This document shows positions 46,075 through 58,162 of a DNA stretch of 64,000 nucleotides, piece after piece; position 1 is the stretch's first letter; every line of letters begins with the position of its first letter. This DNA comes from Paroedura picta (taxonomy: Eukaryota > Chordata > Lepidosauria > Squamata > Gekkonidae). The translations under genes were made by a program, and so were the position numbers. The stretch is from the NCBI RefSeq assembly GCF_049243985.1, contig NC_135384.1, positions 14,256,501-14,320,500 of the forward strand, given 5' to 3'. Below the pieces are notes generated by a model. That model was given only the letters and a program-made list of their open reading frames with translations, did no database searches and had not been told where the DNA came from.

Positions 46075-46715
46075 AGACTGGACATGGTTTCTTCTTATAT
46101 AATGGTCCTTAAACTCTTTATGTATAACATCTTTATCATGCCAGATATATTGGTGCCAACTAAATTGTTTATTAAAACCTTCTAGTTCCAACAATCTAGT
46201 ATCTTTCAGAAGACACCATTCCTTTATCCATGTCAATGATGCTGCTTCATGGGAAAGTTGAAGATTTGGAAGGGAAAAACCACCCCTAACTTTATTATCT
46301 GTTAACAGTTTAAATCTAATCCTGGGTTTTTTCCGTTTCCAAATAAAATCTTGAATATACTTTTGCCATATTTTAAAGTATTTTATGGGGATGAATATTG
46401 GTAATGTTTGAAACAAAAATATTAATTTTAGAAGTAGGTTCATTTTGATAGTAGCAATTCGCCCCAATAAAGACAAATCTAGCCTTGACCATTTCTGTAA
46501 ATCTTTTTTTATAGAGTACCAGATCTTGAGATAATTATCTTGAAATAAAGTCTTCTGACAGGAAATGTAAATGCCTACGTTTTTTACTTTTTAAACAATT
46601 TCAAAACCTGATTTTTTTGATAAAACATTTTTTGCTTGATCAGTCATATTTTTGGTCAGCATTCTAGCTTTTGATTTGTTTATTTTAAAGCCTGCAACTT
46701 GCCGAGGGGCAGAGA
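46075..46715 (-). mobile_element. L1 LINE ORF2 fragment
   Basis: The minus strand encodes the end of the L1 reverse transcriptase and the following segment: QVAGFKINKSKARMLTKNM, LSLLGRIATIKMNLLLKLIF, FLFQTLPIFIPIKYFK, IQDFIWKRKKPRI and GGFSLPNLQLSHEAASL. At least one stop or frame change interrupts it near 46590. It is truncated at both ends, and its low-coordinate end coincides with the break in the duplicated flank at 46073. Confidence 0.85.
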
Positions 46716-47465
46716 CATGGCACTTGGATAGCTCAAATATTTCGAGCTCGTGTTCCACTGAGGGGTCAATCGCAGCTGCGATTGACAGAAACGGGTTTGG
46801 GTATGCTAACCCACCCAGTATCTACCCAGGAATTCCCTGTGAATCTCTGGGGCCGCTCTGATCTGCAGGGAATTTAAAATCCCAAGGATCAAAAGCTCAG
46901 TTTGAACAGAGTTCTGAAAGTGCCATCGCCATTTTAAAGCTTTCTTCTTTTTCTTCATCTCTATATTTTAATCTACAAAGCTCTTTATTTTAATCTACAG
47001 ACCTAACTGGATATCCCCTGCAAGACTCTTCGACTCACCAAAACTCCAGAGTGAAAACAACTGGCAGGTACCAGATTGAGGCTACAAACAGTGAGTGGGG
47101 GTCTCCCCCAACACTTCTCCCCTTCGGAACAAACTTCTGGTGTTGAAAGTTGCTTTTCCCAATCTAAGCAAGCTAGAGTAGCACGAAGACGTGGGTGAGG
47201 AGGCAGAAAAGGGATTAACAAAATCAGAACGTCCCCTCACCACTATTTATGATCCGGAGATTGGAATGTTGATATGAAGGGTCACGTGAGAGCTCCTTGC
47301 CAGAACGAGAGCCTGGGATTGTAAATCTTCAATATGTCATCAAAAAGCGACTGGCTGCCACCTGGTGATGAAAATAGTTTCGGTTTCCCACTGACAGTTT
47401 CAGTGATCGGAGTGAAGCTGCACAAGAGACAAATTTTTACCTGGAGTGCCATTTCTATTTTTGTC
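46716..47465. other. Unrecognised segment with a 22-bp perfect palindrome
   Basis: GC-richer than the surroundings and shared with no other part of the window. It has a perfect 22-base palindrome at 46765-46786 centred on CGCAGCTGCG, and a short direct repeat TTTTAATCTACA near 46967 and 46990. Flanked by an L1 fragment and a V2R fragment, it could be an L1 5' end or another mobile element. No function assigned. Confidence 0.3.
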
Positions 47466-48134
47466 AGAATGCAGGTCACCTTCCCTGGCTTTCCAATGAA
47501 CGGAGGAAACAAAGCAGGAGAGAGAGGAGGAGAATATATGTGACTTTAATGTGATTCTTAAAGTCACCAAGGCTGAAAGTTCTCCATAAACATAAAATAC
47601 GTTTTTTTTTGTCCATTAATATTGGGTAGTGTTTAGAGCAGATTCTATCATGTCCTTTACGTAAGTCACCTTATTTTGTATATGAATGCAAAACAAATGC
47701 TATTCTCAGAAAGGAGAGGTATTATTCTCCACAAAAACTGGTTTCCCATGTCATCATCCATAGCCAGGAGCCCAATCCAAGACCATCGAAAATGATTTAG
47801 TAACTTTACAACTCCCCTGTACTGATGGGTGTCATCAGGCACTATCTGATATATGGAAGGGAAAGTTTTTTGTCATCCTTTGCAAGGGAAAATGACCCAT
47901 AAGTCATCTGAAAGGAAACACATTTTCATGAATGAAATCAGCATACTCAATCCTATGCCGGAATTATTAATTCTATGTTTATAGCTTACCTGAGGAGTCT
48001 TGTAGATGTTCAGGATTGAGGCCATCTGAGCAGAAGTTTCAGACAAATGCCCTCCAATAACAGCTACGAATTTTTGCCGATGATCACAGCTGAAGTTAGG
48101 GACCAGCGTCTGCTGTGCAGAAAATACACTGACT
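47466..48134 (-). pseudogene. V2R pseudogene fragment: part of exon 2, part of exon 3 fused to part of exon 6
   Basis: From high to low coordinate: the 3' part of exon 2 (about 48134-47990, ending at a GTAAGC donor), intron 2, the 5' part of exon 3 (47907-47544), then without an intron a piece of exon 6 (47543-47466) matching 37545-37628 in gene D but lacking about 12 bases. The deletion joining them removed the rest of exon 3, exons 4 and 5 and the start of exon 6. Exon 3 also has a one-base loss near 47865 (GGGAAAGTTTTTTG against GGAAATTGTTTTTTG). Exon 2 is cut at its 5' side by unrelated DNA. It is closest by eye to gene D. It cannot encode a receptor. Confidence 0.88.
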
Positions 48135-48579
48135 CTCCATGATACAGGAGCATTTGCCTCATTATATTCGAATATTAACAAGGACGGACTCATTGCCACT
48201 GACGAAAGCCAGACTGAAAACGGAAAACAAATGAATCTAGAGACCGTTTTGGCAGAGTCAAAGTCTAAATAAATAACATAAGAGACTTTTTATCTTCTTA
48301 TGCTTAATTAAACTACTGGATAGATTCTGTCTCTCCTTTGTCACTATTTTGGAATTGTCCATTTTTTTCATGCAGCACTTAAGAGTCAGAATGACAGCAA
48401 TAATGCCAGTGTGCCCCTGGCCGGGTTGGTGGGAGTAGCTGTGATTGGCCCGCGGACCGAAAGAAAAGTCTGTACAGGGCCCAACGAGAGAGGCTCTGCT
48501 CAATTATTATATCAGAGAAAGCTGTTACACATAAATAGTAATAGATTACTTTTATTGTATTGTCCAAATGGCTTCACAA
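48135..48579. other. Intergenic stretch, nothing recognised
   Basis: No gene or known repeat identified. A short GC-rich patch lies near 48415-48500 with no supporting homology in the window. Confidence 0.3.
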
Positions 48580-48762
48580 TGACCGTTTACGCACTGGAGG
48601 TTTCATACCAGGCTGCAGGCTGGAGTTTAAGTCATGGCAGGTTGCTCTAGCTTTTCCTGCACCCAGATGGGGGAGCATTTGGCCCAGTGCACCTCACCCG
48701 CCCCCGATTTGTGCTCCTGCATGGGAGCTGGGGTAGTGAAGTTTTCAGTGCGTAAACGGTCA
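48580..48762. mobile_element. Small inverted-repeat element (MITE), copy 3, inverted orientation
   Basis: Perfect 17-base terminal inverted repeats: TGACCGTTTACGCACTG at the left and CAGTGCGTAAACGGTCA at the right. The interior is the reverse complement of copies 1 and 2. This is the best-preserved copy, so probably the youngest. Confidence 0.75.
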
Positions 48763-49079
48763 GTGAAGTAAAAAAAGATTAAAAGAAAAAAGAAAATATA
48801 TGACAACAGAAAAGATAATAACATAAAATTCCATTAACAGTTTAAGTACTATATTTAGGATTTAAAAATCTTAGGATACCATTATTCCTTGGCTCATCAT
48901 AGTGGGCATATTAAGAAGTAATGGGTGAGATCCTCAACCTCCATATTCCCACATATATATAGAGATTGAGAACTTGTGGTACAAGAGAATTGGCCAGATC
49001 ACATGGTCCAAGCATAGCTTGGAATCGTATATAGTTAAAAACCATCTGTAGCCCCCTCAGACGCCCTTCCATGACTGAA

Positions 49080-49250
49080 CAAATTTGATCTCCCCAGTGT
49101 TGTTATTTATGTTGTGTTATAAATTTTTACTTGGTTGTTATGATGTTGTAGTGAAACTGTATGTTATCGATTAAATTATTATAATGTTCCATGTAAACCG
49201 CCGAGAGCTGTAAAGAAAGGGCGGTATAAAAATCCAAATAAATAAATGTG
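49080..49250 (+). mobile_element. L2-like LINE 3' end
   Basis: Contains CATGTAAACCGCCGAGAG and GGGCGGTATAAAAATCC with an AAATAAAT tail, comparable to 19700-19862. No coding part. Confidence 0.55.
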
Positions 49251-49314
49251 TCATGGAAGTAAAGTTAACAAAATGAGGTGTTATTTTATGGACTTTTAAA
49301 AAGGTTTTGCCAAC

Positions 49315-50450
49315 ATACGCTGGATCATAGAGAAAGCTAGGGAGTTGCAGAAGAACATCTACTTCTGCTGCATTGACTATGCTAAAGCCTTTGATTGTGT
49401 GGAGCACAACAAATTGTGGCAAGTTCTTAAATAGATGGGAATACCAGAGCATCTTATTTGTCTCTTGAGAAACCTATATGCAAGTCAAGAAGCAACAGTG
49501 AGAACCGGGCATGGAATCACTGATTGGTTCAAAATTGAGAAAGGAGTTCAGCAGGGCTGTATACTGTTGCCTTGCCTATTTAACTTGTATGCGGAACACA
49601 TCATGAGAATGGTGGGGTTAGATTAGTCACAAATTGGGATCAAGATTGCAGGGAGAAATATCAACAACCTCAGATATGCAGATGAAAGCACTCTAACGGC
49701 AGAAAGTGAAGAGGAACTAAAGAGCTGTTGATGCCGGTGAAGGAGGAGAATGCAAAAGTTGGCTTGAAACCCAACATCAAGAAAAAGAAGATCATGGCAT
49801 CCAGCCGTCTCAATTCCTGGCAAATAGATGGGGAAGAAATAGAGGTAGTGACAGATTTTATTTTCCTGGGCTCCAAGATCACTGCAGATGGGGACTGCAG
49901 CAAAGAAATTAAAAGACGTTTGCTCCTGGGGAGGAAACCTATGGCAAATATAGACAGCATCCTTAAAAGCAGAGACATCACCCTTCCAACAAAAGTGCAT
50001 TTAATCAAGGCTATGGTCTTCCCAGTTGCAATGTATAGCTGTGAAAGTTGGACCATAAGGAAGGACGAGCGTCAAAGGATTGAGGCTTTTGAACTCTGGT
50101 GCTAGAGAAGACTCTTGTGAGCCCCTTGGACTGCAAGGCAAACAAACCGGTCAGTCCTAGAGGAGATCAGCCCTGACTGCTCCTTAGAAGTCCAGATCCT
50201 GAAGATGAAACTCAAATACTTTGGCCACCTCATGAGCAGGAAGGACTCCCTGGACAAGAGCCGAATGCTGGGAGCGATTGAGGGCAAAAGAAGAAGGGGA
50301 CGACAGAGAATGAGGTGGCTGGATGGAGTCACTGAAGCAGTGGGTGCAGACTTAAATGGACTCCGGGGAATTGTAGAAGACAGGAAGGCCTGGAGGATCA
50401 TTGTCCATGGGGTCGCCCTGGGTCGGACACGACTTTGCACCTAACAACAA
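49315..50450 (+). mobile_element. BovB (RTE clade) LINE, 5'-truncated
   Basis: Encodes the reverse-transcriptase core onward: [106 protein letters not shown] and IVHGVALGRTRL, ending with the ACCTAACAACAACAACAAA terminus seen in squamate BovB. Several stops and frame changes are present (for example a stop after VLK and one after FELWC). The catalytic YADD reads YADE (LRYADESTL), so it could not polymerise. BovB is known for horizontal transfer between squamates and ruminants. Confidence 0.92.
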
Positions 50451-50945
50451 CAACAAAGTTTTTAAACCATGGGACTGCCTTTGACTGAGATATTGTAAAA
50501 CTGTCAATTGCAGCAGCCATATTATAACTTCAGTCACAGAGATCATGTCCAGTTCCCAAGAGTCATCTGATACTGATTGTCATGACTGCATAATATTGAT
50601 CTAAATCCCTCCAGATCCATCAGTAGAGTTAGGCTCTGCTGACTGTAGGAGTCAGTGTTCATTGTTTTAGCTTTTCTTATATTATTCCGTGTAATTAATT
50701 TTTATTATTACTAATAATATGAAACTGTACAAATTTCCAATACATATTCAGCATTTGTCTTTCATTAGAGAGGTATCCAGACTCTAGCCCAGAAAAATAA
50801 ACAAAAATTAATCTAATTATGGTATTATTAATTTCCAGATGAACTGGGGGGAAATCCATTCAAACAGGGAAGATCTAATGACTTTGCATAGGAAACATGT
50901 TGTATTACAGCATAGTGTCAATACCCAACATGATTACAAGAACGG

Positions 50946-50947
50946 AA

Positions 50948-51010
<63 letters not shown>

Positions 51011-51080
51011 ATAGTAATAGTAATAGTAATAGTAATAGTAATAGTAATAGTAATAGTAATAGTAATAGTAATAGTAATAA
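50946..51080. repeat. Compound microsatellite (AAAT)n then (AGTAAT)n
   Basis: About sixteen AAAT units (50946-51012) pass directly into about eleven AGTAAT units (51012-51080). Confidence 0.95.
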
Positions 51081-51290
51081 TGAACACTTTAAAATTATTT
51101 ATACCACTCATCCCAATAATCAATTCATACACATGCTGTGGTCTGAATTTTATTAACATTACGATTTCTCAGTACTAATACATTCATCATTAACTCACAG
51201 GAAGTTTCTATCTGGTTTTATGGCCTAAAAGCTGAGGTTCATTTGCCTGTTGTTCCATAACCAATAAACACACTGAGAGTAGATATCTAG

Positions 51291-51578
51291 AAGAAGAAGA
51301 AGAAGAAGAAGAGTTGGTTCTTATATGCCGCTTTTCCCTACCCAAAGGAGGCTCAAAGCGGCTTACAGTCGCCTTCCCATTCCTCCCCCCACAACAGACA
51401 CCCTGTGGGGTGGGTGAGGCTGAGAGAGCACTGATATCACTGCCCGGTCAGAACAGTTTTATCAGTGCCGTGGCGAGCCCAAGGTCACCCAGCTGGTTGC
51501 ATGTGGGGGAGCGCAGAATCGAACCTGGCATGCCAGATTACAAGTCCGCACTCCTAACCACTACACCAAACTGGCTCT
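51291..51578 (-). mobile_element. tRNA SINE (AAG-tailed), copy 4, best preserved
   Basis: Full-length: AAG tail at 51291-51311, body, and the tRNA-like head ending in CCAAACTGGCTCT on the plus strand. It is close to copy 3 (24372-24686) and serves as the reference for the family in this window. Confidence 0.9.
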
Positions 51579-51599
51579 CTGAAAGAAGAGAATAAAAAG

Positions 51600-52981
51600 T
51601 TTATTCTGTGCAGAAGCAGTCATTATCACTTTATGCATGTGTGCTGAAAATTAAAATTCTTATGCTGTTTTTATTCAAAAAAACACATATCTATTTGTTA
51701 GTTATAGATAAGAAACAACAATTCTATTGTTAATTCTTGAAAGATTGTTGTATTGTCAGATAATTCCTAAATCATATGTTTTATCCGAGGTGTGAAATAT
51801 AGAGTGTTTACGTGGACTTTTGGTACACTTCTGTTTTATTGTGATGGGACTTGAACACAGATAAAGTAGAGAAGAACAGAGAAAAGAAGAGCTACTAGTC
51901 CTAGGTGGGACCAGGGGATCCCTTGGAATTACAGCTCATCTCCAAGCAACAGAGCTCAATTTCCCAAGAGAATATGATGGCTTTGGTGGGTGGATTCCAT
52001 AGCATGATACTGTCCTGTCCCAAATCCCACCCACTACCAGCTCCACTTGCAGTTATTTTCCAACCCTGAGTTTCCAACCCTAGAGAGAGGTCATATACAG
52101 GTGTTACCACACATTCTTCTGTACTTCAACACATGTTCAGACTTAGATTGGGAATAACCTTACATGTTTGTGTAGGGAGCAGAAAAGAGGTGTAAATGTG
52201 GGGAAAACTGGGAACAGGGCAGAGGAGAATAGAAGTGGAGGGGAAAGAGGACGCCAAATATTCAGTTGTAGGGCACTAACTGGCAGATAGAAACAATCTG
52301 TCAGCTTGCTGTACAGTAGATTTTGGATTATAAAAGTGGGAGAAAGATATGATAGGGAGTAAAGTTATATATTCCCTAGATTGTGAAGAAATCTGTATGG
52401 AAGATCTGATTCAGAGTACTGGCTCTAAATCCCACCTAGATACAGTATTTTGGGGACATATGATAACATGGGATCTTTTCAGAAAGACAAGAAATGCAAC
52501 AGAAAATAAAATCATGGTTTTGGTACTGGATAAAATTGCAGCACTGGGCACATATTTTGTGCGCAAATATGTGACCACATATATTGTAGCATTGTAGCAC
52601 ATATTTACTGAATTAACTAATGAAGAGCAGTTGGTTGGAAGGAATGGGGAGAGAGTATTTATCCAAAGTGAAGAAAAAAATATTTGAATACAGTGTCCAG
52701 AAAGGGTAAGACAATGTGTCAAATTTAGAGTTTGTCATTTCATTCAGCACACCAAAGAAGAACTAGAGGACTCTTTTGCTCTGAGAACATGTATATTCAC
52801 AGAAACAACATTTTCTGAAGAAGATAGTGAAACGTCTGTGCTGTGTCGAGTCAGGTTATTCATCACACTGAGATGCTCCATAGCATATGTTACCTTCCAC
52901 ACCTAAAAATCAAGTATTTTTCTTCACAGACATTTAGATTCATCCCAGATTTTGGTATCAAGAAAACTGTGACTGATATTC
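51600..52981. other. Intergenic stretch downstream of gene E
   Basis: No gene recognised; only short shadow frames. The last 70 bases (from about 52910) match the sequence just beyond exon 6 of gene D (36890-36947), so they are the duplicated 3' flank. Confidence 0.45.
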
Positions 52982-55900
52982 TCACATGGTCCTAATTGTC
53001 TGCTCCCGAATGTTCATTTCTGGCCTCAGCAAAATGATGTAGCATTTTGGGAAAAAGATGCAACCCAGTAAGCCAACAGCAGATGACAAGATTGAGAAGA
53101 TCTCCACAGCCACCATGGATTTTCCTTTAGAACTTAAATAAGTTGGAATAAAGGAAAACCAAACACTGCAAAAGACCAACATACTGAAAGTTATGAACTT
53201 GGCTTCATTAAAACTGCCAGGTAGCTTCCTGGCAAGAAAAGCCACTGTGAAGCTGATACTGGCCAGAAAGCCCAGATAGCCAAGGACCAAGTAAAACATG
53301 GTAGCAGAACCCTCATTACATTCCAGGGTGATTTCCCGGGGTTGTGAATGCATATTCATTTGTGGGAAGGGAGGGGAAATGCATATCCAAACAGTACAAA
53401 TCACTGCTTGAATTAAAGAGCCAGAAAGAACAATGGAATAGGCCAGTTTTTTACCCACCCATCTCCTCATGTGGGACCCTGGTTTGGTGGCCATGAAGGC
53501 TAGGACCACAGTGATAGTTTTGGCTAAGACACTGGAAAGAGCCACAGAGAAGATGAGGCTAAAAGTCGTTTGGCGCAGAAGGCAGGTCACCTTCCCTGGC
53601 TTTCCTATGAACATCAGGGAACTGAGGAAACAAAGCAGGAGTGAGAGGAGGAGAATGTACGTGAGGCTTCTGTTGTTGGCTTTAACAATGGGAGTGTCCT
53701 TATATTTCATGAAGGTTCCAAGCAATAATGTTGTGACCAGAGAGAAAGATACAGCCAAGATGAGAAATATGATCCCTAGAGTCTCTTCATATGAAAGATA
53801 GGTTGTGATCTTGAGAAGGCATTCATGATGGCTTTCGCTTGGAAATCCATTATCTGGACATTTGACACAGGCATCCATATCTGAAGGAATCAAAAGAGCT
53901 GTTTCAGTATTTTACTGACTATTACTAACACCCTCAATGAACAACCAAAATTCTGTTTATACACCTGTCCATCTCCAGAAGGCATACATCATAATCATAT
54001 CGATTTTATCCTTTGCAGTCAGAGATGGCAGAGCTCCATTCTAGCAGTAAAAACATTTCTTGGAGCAGATTGCGGCTCTGAACACAAACCTTTGGTGGCC
54101 AACTTTAAAGACAGATTACGAAATATCAAGAAAAATGTACCCCCAATGAAGTTTGATGTCACCAAGATTCCCCCAGCATATACCATAGAAATAAAGAACA
54201 GATTTAAACTGCTTGATACTACTGAGAAGCTACCTGAGGAATTGTGGCAAGAATCTCAGTCTAATGTCATAGAAGCTGCTTTAGAACATATATCATACAA
54301 AAAGCTGGAAAGAAGATGCAATTGGTTAACATCTGACACCATCAAAATTGCTGACATGAGAGATTAATTCAGGAGGCTAAATGCAGATTTTCAATGTGCT
54401 GCCAGACAAGATAATGTATTGAGTTCAACAATACAAGCAACTGGAAGAGGAGTGAACCACAGGCCACAACAGAAGTCTCTTTGCTCAGGTGAAACAAGTT
54501 CGGAGCACCTTGACTGCTCATAAAGTGACCATCAAAGACAAGAAAAAGGCTTGATTGACCAATCCAATATCAAGGATCGATGGCAACAATATGCAGAAGA
54601 ATTATATGCAAACACCAAAGTGCCTAAGTCACCAGCCAAAAACACCCAACATGAATTGGAACTGCCTTTCCTGGAAGAAGTGATCTCGACTCAATCAAAG
54701 AGTTGGATGCAGCTGTGAAATCAAATGGTGAATAACACTGGGCCAGAACGCAATGTTAGGCATTAACTGAATATGGAAGAGTAAGGATATCAGCCTTAAT
54801 AGAAAGTGCCGGCTAGTCAACGCTGTTGTCTTCCCCATAACAACCTATGGATGCAAAAGCTGGACCTTGAAGAAGGAAGACAGGAGGAGAATTGATGCTT
54901 TTGAATTATGGTGTTGGAGACGAATGCTGCGAATACCATGGACAGCCAAAGTTACCAACAAGACAGTTTTAGAAAGGAGCAAACCAACTACGTCATTAGA
55001 AGGCAACATATTGTGGCTAAAGCTCACTTACTTTGGGCACATCGTGTAATCAAACTCACTAGAAAAATCATTAATGCTAGGCATGGTCAGCTGCCAAAGT
55101 AAACGTGGTCGGCAAAAGATCCGTTGGCTCGACACGATCAAAGCTGATAGAGGGATGACCATGAACCAACAAAAAGAAGCAGTCAGAGACAGGGGCACAT
55201 GGTGGAGACTTTCCTATAGAATCGCTGAGGGTCGGACACAACTGAACGGATAACAAGATCAACAAATACCGTCATATCACAATATAAGGAAATTAACTGA
55301 AAAGTCTGTTTGTGGACGTTTATCATGTTGTAAATACATTGATTCAGAAATGAATAGTTATCATCTGAAGGTTTTCTTCAGACATCAAAGATTATAGAAA
55401 AAAAGGAAATTTATTAGTGACTGGATAATTTTCCACATAAGAAACAGATAAAGGGAGACAGGCAGTTCCTTGTATATTCAAAGAGTAACTGGCTGTATCT
55501 GTTCATCATTCAGCCCAAAGCAGCCACTGCAGCTGCAGAAGCAGGTTAATTAAAAGGTACAGGGAAGAAAGGAATAGAATGGCCTTTCAGGTTCATGGGT
55601 CTAGGAGGTCAACTCTTCAAAATCACAACGATATGCCAAATTTTCCTTCAAACAAGATGGATGTCCCAAAAACAGTTGATAGAGGTTCCATGCCTCTAAT
55701 TTTCTCTTGGTGTAGGAATGCGGTTAGGAATGCGGACTTCTAATCTAGTGAGTCGGGTTTTATTCTATACTTATCCTCCACGTACACACATCTGGGTGAC
55801 CATAGGTTCCCCAAAGAACTGTTAAGGCTGTTCTGATTAAGCAGTAATATCAAGGCTCTCTCAGCCTCACCTGCCTCATAGGGTTTCTGTTATGGGGATA

Positions 55901-58118
55901 CTAAAGGGAAGGTGATTATAAGTCACTTTGAGACTCCTCTGGTAGAGGAAAGTGGCATATAGGAACCAACGCTTCTTCTTCTTCCTCTGAATTTCAAAAT
56001 GAACAAATTTTGAGTAAAGTAGCATTTTAAAAATAGAAAGTTTAATTCTAGATATGTAACTTTACTGCTATTCATACGTCTTTCCAACTGCTTTAATCCA
56101 ACAATATCTATACTTATTGAACAGTTACTAAAGTATCTTCACTATAACCAGCCCTTCAGTGACTATACAATAATTGTCCACATAATCTAGAGAACAATTC
56201 CACCTCCATCTGCATCCTCCTTATTCATATATTGGTAGCCAATTGGACAGCTTAAAAATTCAGTGCATAGTCTGTAGGGATCTACCTTACTCCATTGCTC
56301 TATTTACACTTTGTAAGAACAGCATTTCATCAAATGTCGTATTAGTTAATCTTATTCTACTAGAACTTTATTTGGGAAAGATGGAGAGAGGCAATTTCTA
56401 GTTGTACTCAAGTGTCCAGTGGCATCTTTCAGACAAATAAAGTTTATTTCTGAGTGCTCTGACTGGTATTCACAAGTCTTACCAACTGCTTTAATCCAAT
56501 TTTAGCAATATTTTTCACTATGTTACTTTTGCACCAAGAATCTAAACATCCCATCCTGCTAAATAAGCCTTCACCTTCTCTATCTATATGTAAGGCTTGT
56601 AGAAGTCTGTTTCCATGTATCTAAAGTCGCCACATCTTTATTAGCTATATTAGAATAGCAGAAAGGTCAATATTTAGTCCTGTGTCATGGAAAAATGCAT
56701 TTCCTTATCTTGAAATGGCAAAGTAACTGAACTTGTTCCATTATTTCTGGCCATTCTACAAGAATGTTTTATAACATGTTTTTTACCCTTGTTCTCAGAG
56801 GCCATCCCTTCTGGACAGGGAGTACAATCATAGCAGCAAAATTTCTCTCCCTCCTTCTTTGACTTGCTGAAACCCGGCTGGCATGGGTCATTGCACACAG
56901 AAATGGGAAGCACCTGTCCATAAACAGAAAGGGAGGTTATAATTGAATTATTGTCTTTTGAAAATGTGTGGCCTGACAAATTTTGTTTGGGTAGATAAGT
57001 ATTTAGGTTGTCAGAGAAAACAATATAGCACTTTGTACTAAGCGGCAGCTTTCCTGTGATGTTACCAAATATTTGTCAACCATGAGGTGACTAAAATGCA
57101 CAACATAAAAGTGGAAATTAACCAAATGCTGAACTTCCATCACAGCATAGAATAGTTAATATTTAAATGAAAATAAGAATGAAAGATTAACTTCCTCTGA
57201 TATTGGTCATTAAAATGTTGCCTTTGATTGTACAGGATCCACCAAGGTAAGAAGAAAGCTGGAAGTTTGATCAATCTTGACAGTTTAACAATTCAGCTGT
57301 TGAAACTCTGATGGATATATCATTTACAGTATCTTTTTTCTTAAAATTGGCAAAAGCATCTGCAAGCAGCACTGCTTTGCAGCTGAGAAACTGCTTAGTG
57401 CAGTCATATGGTAAAGATGAACCTTGCCAGGATTGTTTCTCTTGGTAGCTGGATTGGTTCCAGTAAAAGAAAAATCAATACTTGAGTCCTATAGTACAAC
57501 GCGAGACCAACATGATTTAGGTGGATGAGCTTTCCATTCTCAAAGCTCCATTTGTCAAAGTTCCAAGAGAACGTACTTTGACTAGCCAAAGCTCTTACTC
57601 TGAAAATATTCTTGATCTCTAGATGCTATTGGACTGGAATCTTGCTGGTTATGTGGATATAGTTACATGACTACATAAGGAATGTTGTTTTAGGACATTT
57701 GAATACAAGTATATGTACTTCTGGCTTCTCCTGTCTGATAGGATCTTAGAACCTAAGTACTTAGATGGGAAATACTGGGATGGGAAACCACCAGGGAATA
57801 ACTACTCGAAAATATACAATAAGTGACAAATTTTCCTCATCTTCCATATTTTTTTAAAAAAAGAATGGTTTCCAAACTCAGATATATCATAAGGCACTCA
57901 GAAAATTTGAGAATAATGATAACCCCATCTGCTCTCTTCCCTGTAGGACTCTTACAAAATACTGGACATGGAGGGCCAAAACAACAATAACAAACTTGTA
58001 AACAAAAGGGTAGGAGGATCTTCAACAACATTTTAGATGAAGATTTTGAAAAATTCTATATTTTATCTTCTACATTGTAAGAATATATTCTATATTCTAT
58101 ATAAATATTCTATATCCC

Positions 58119-58162
<44 letters not shown>

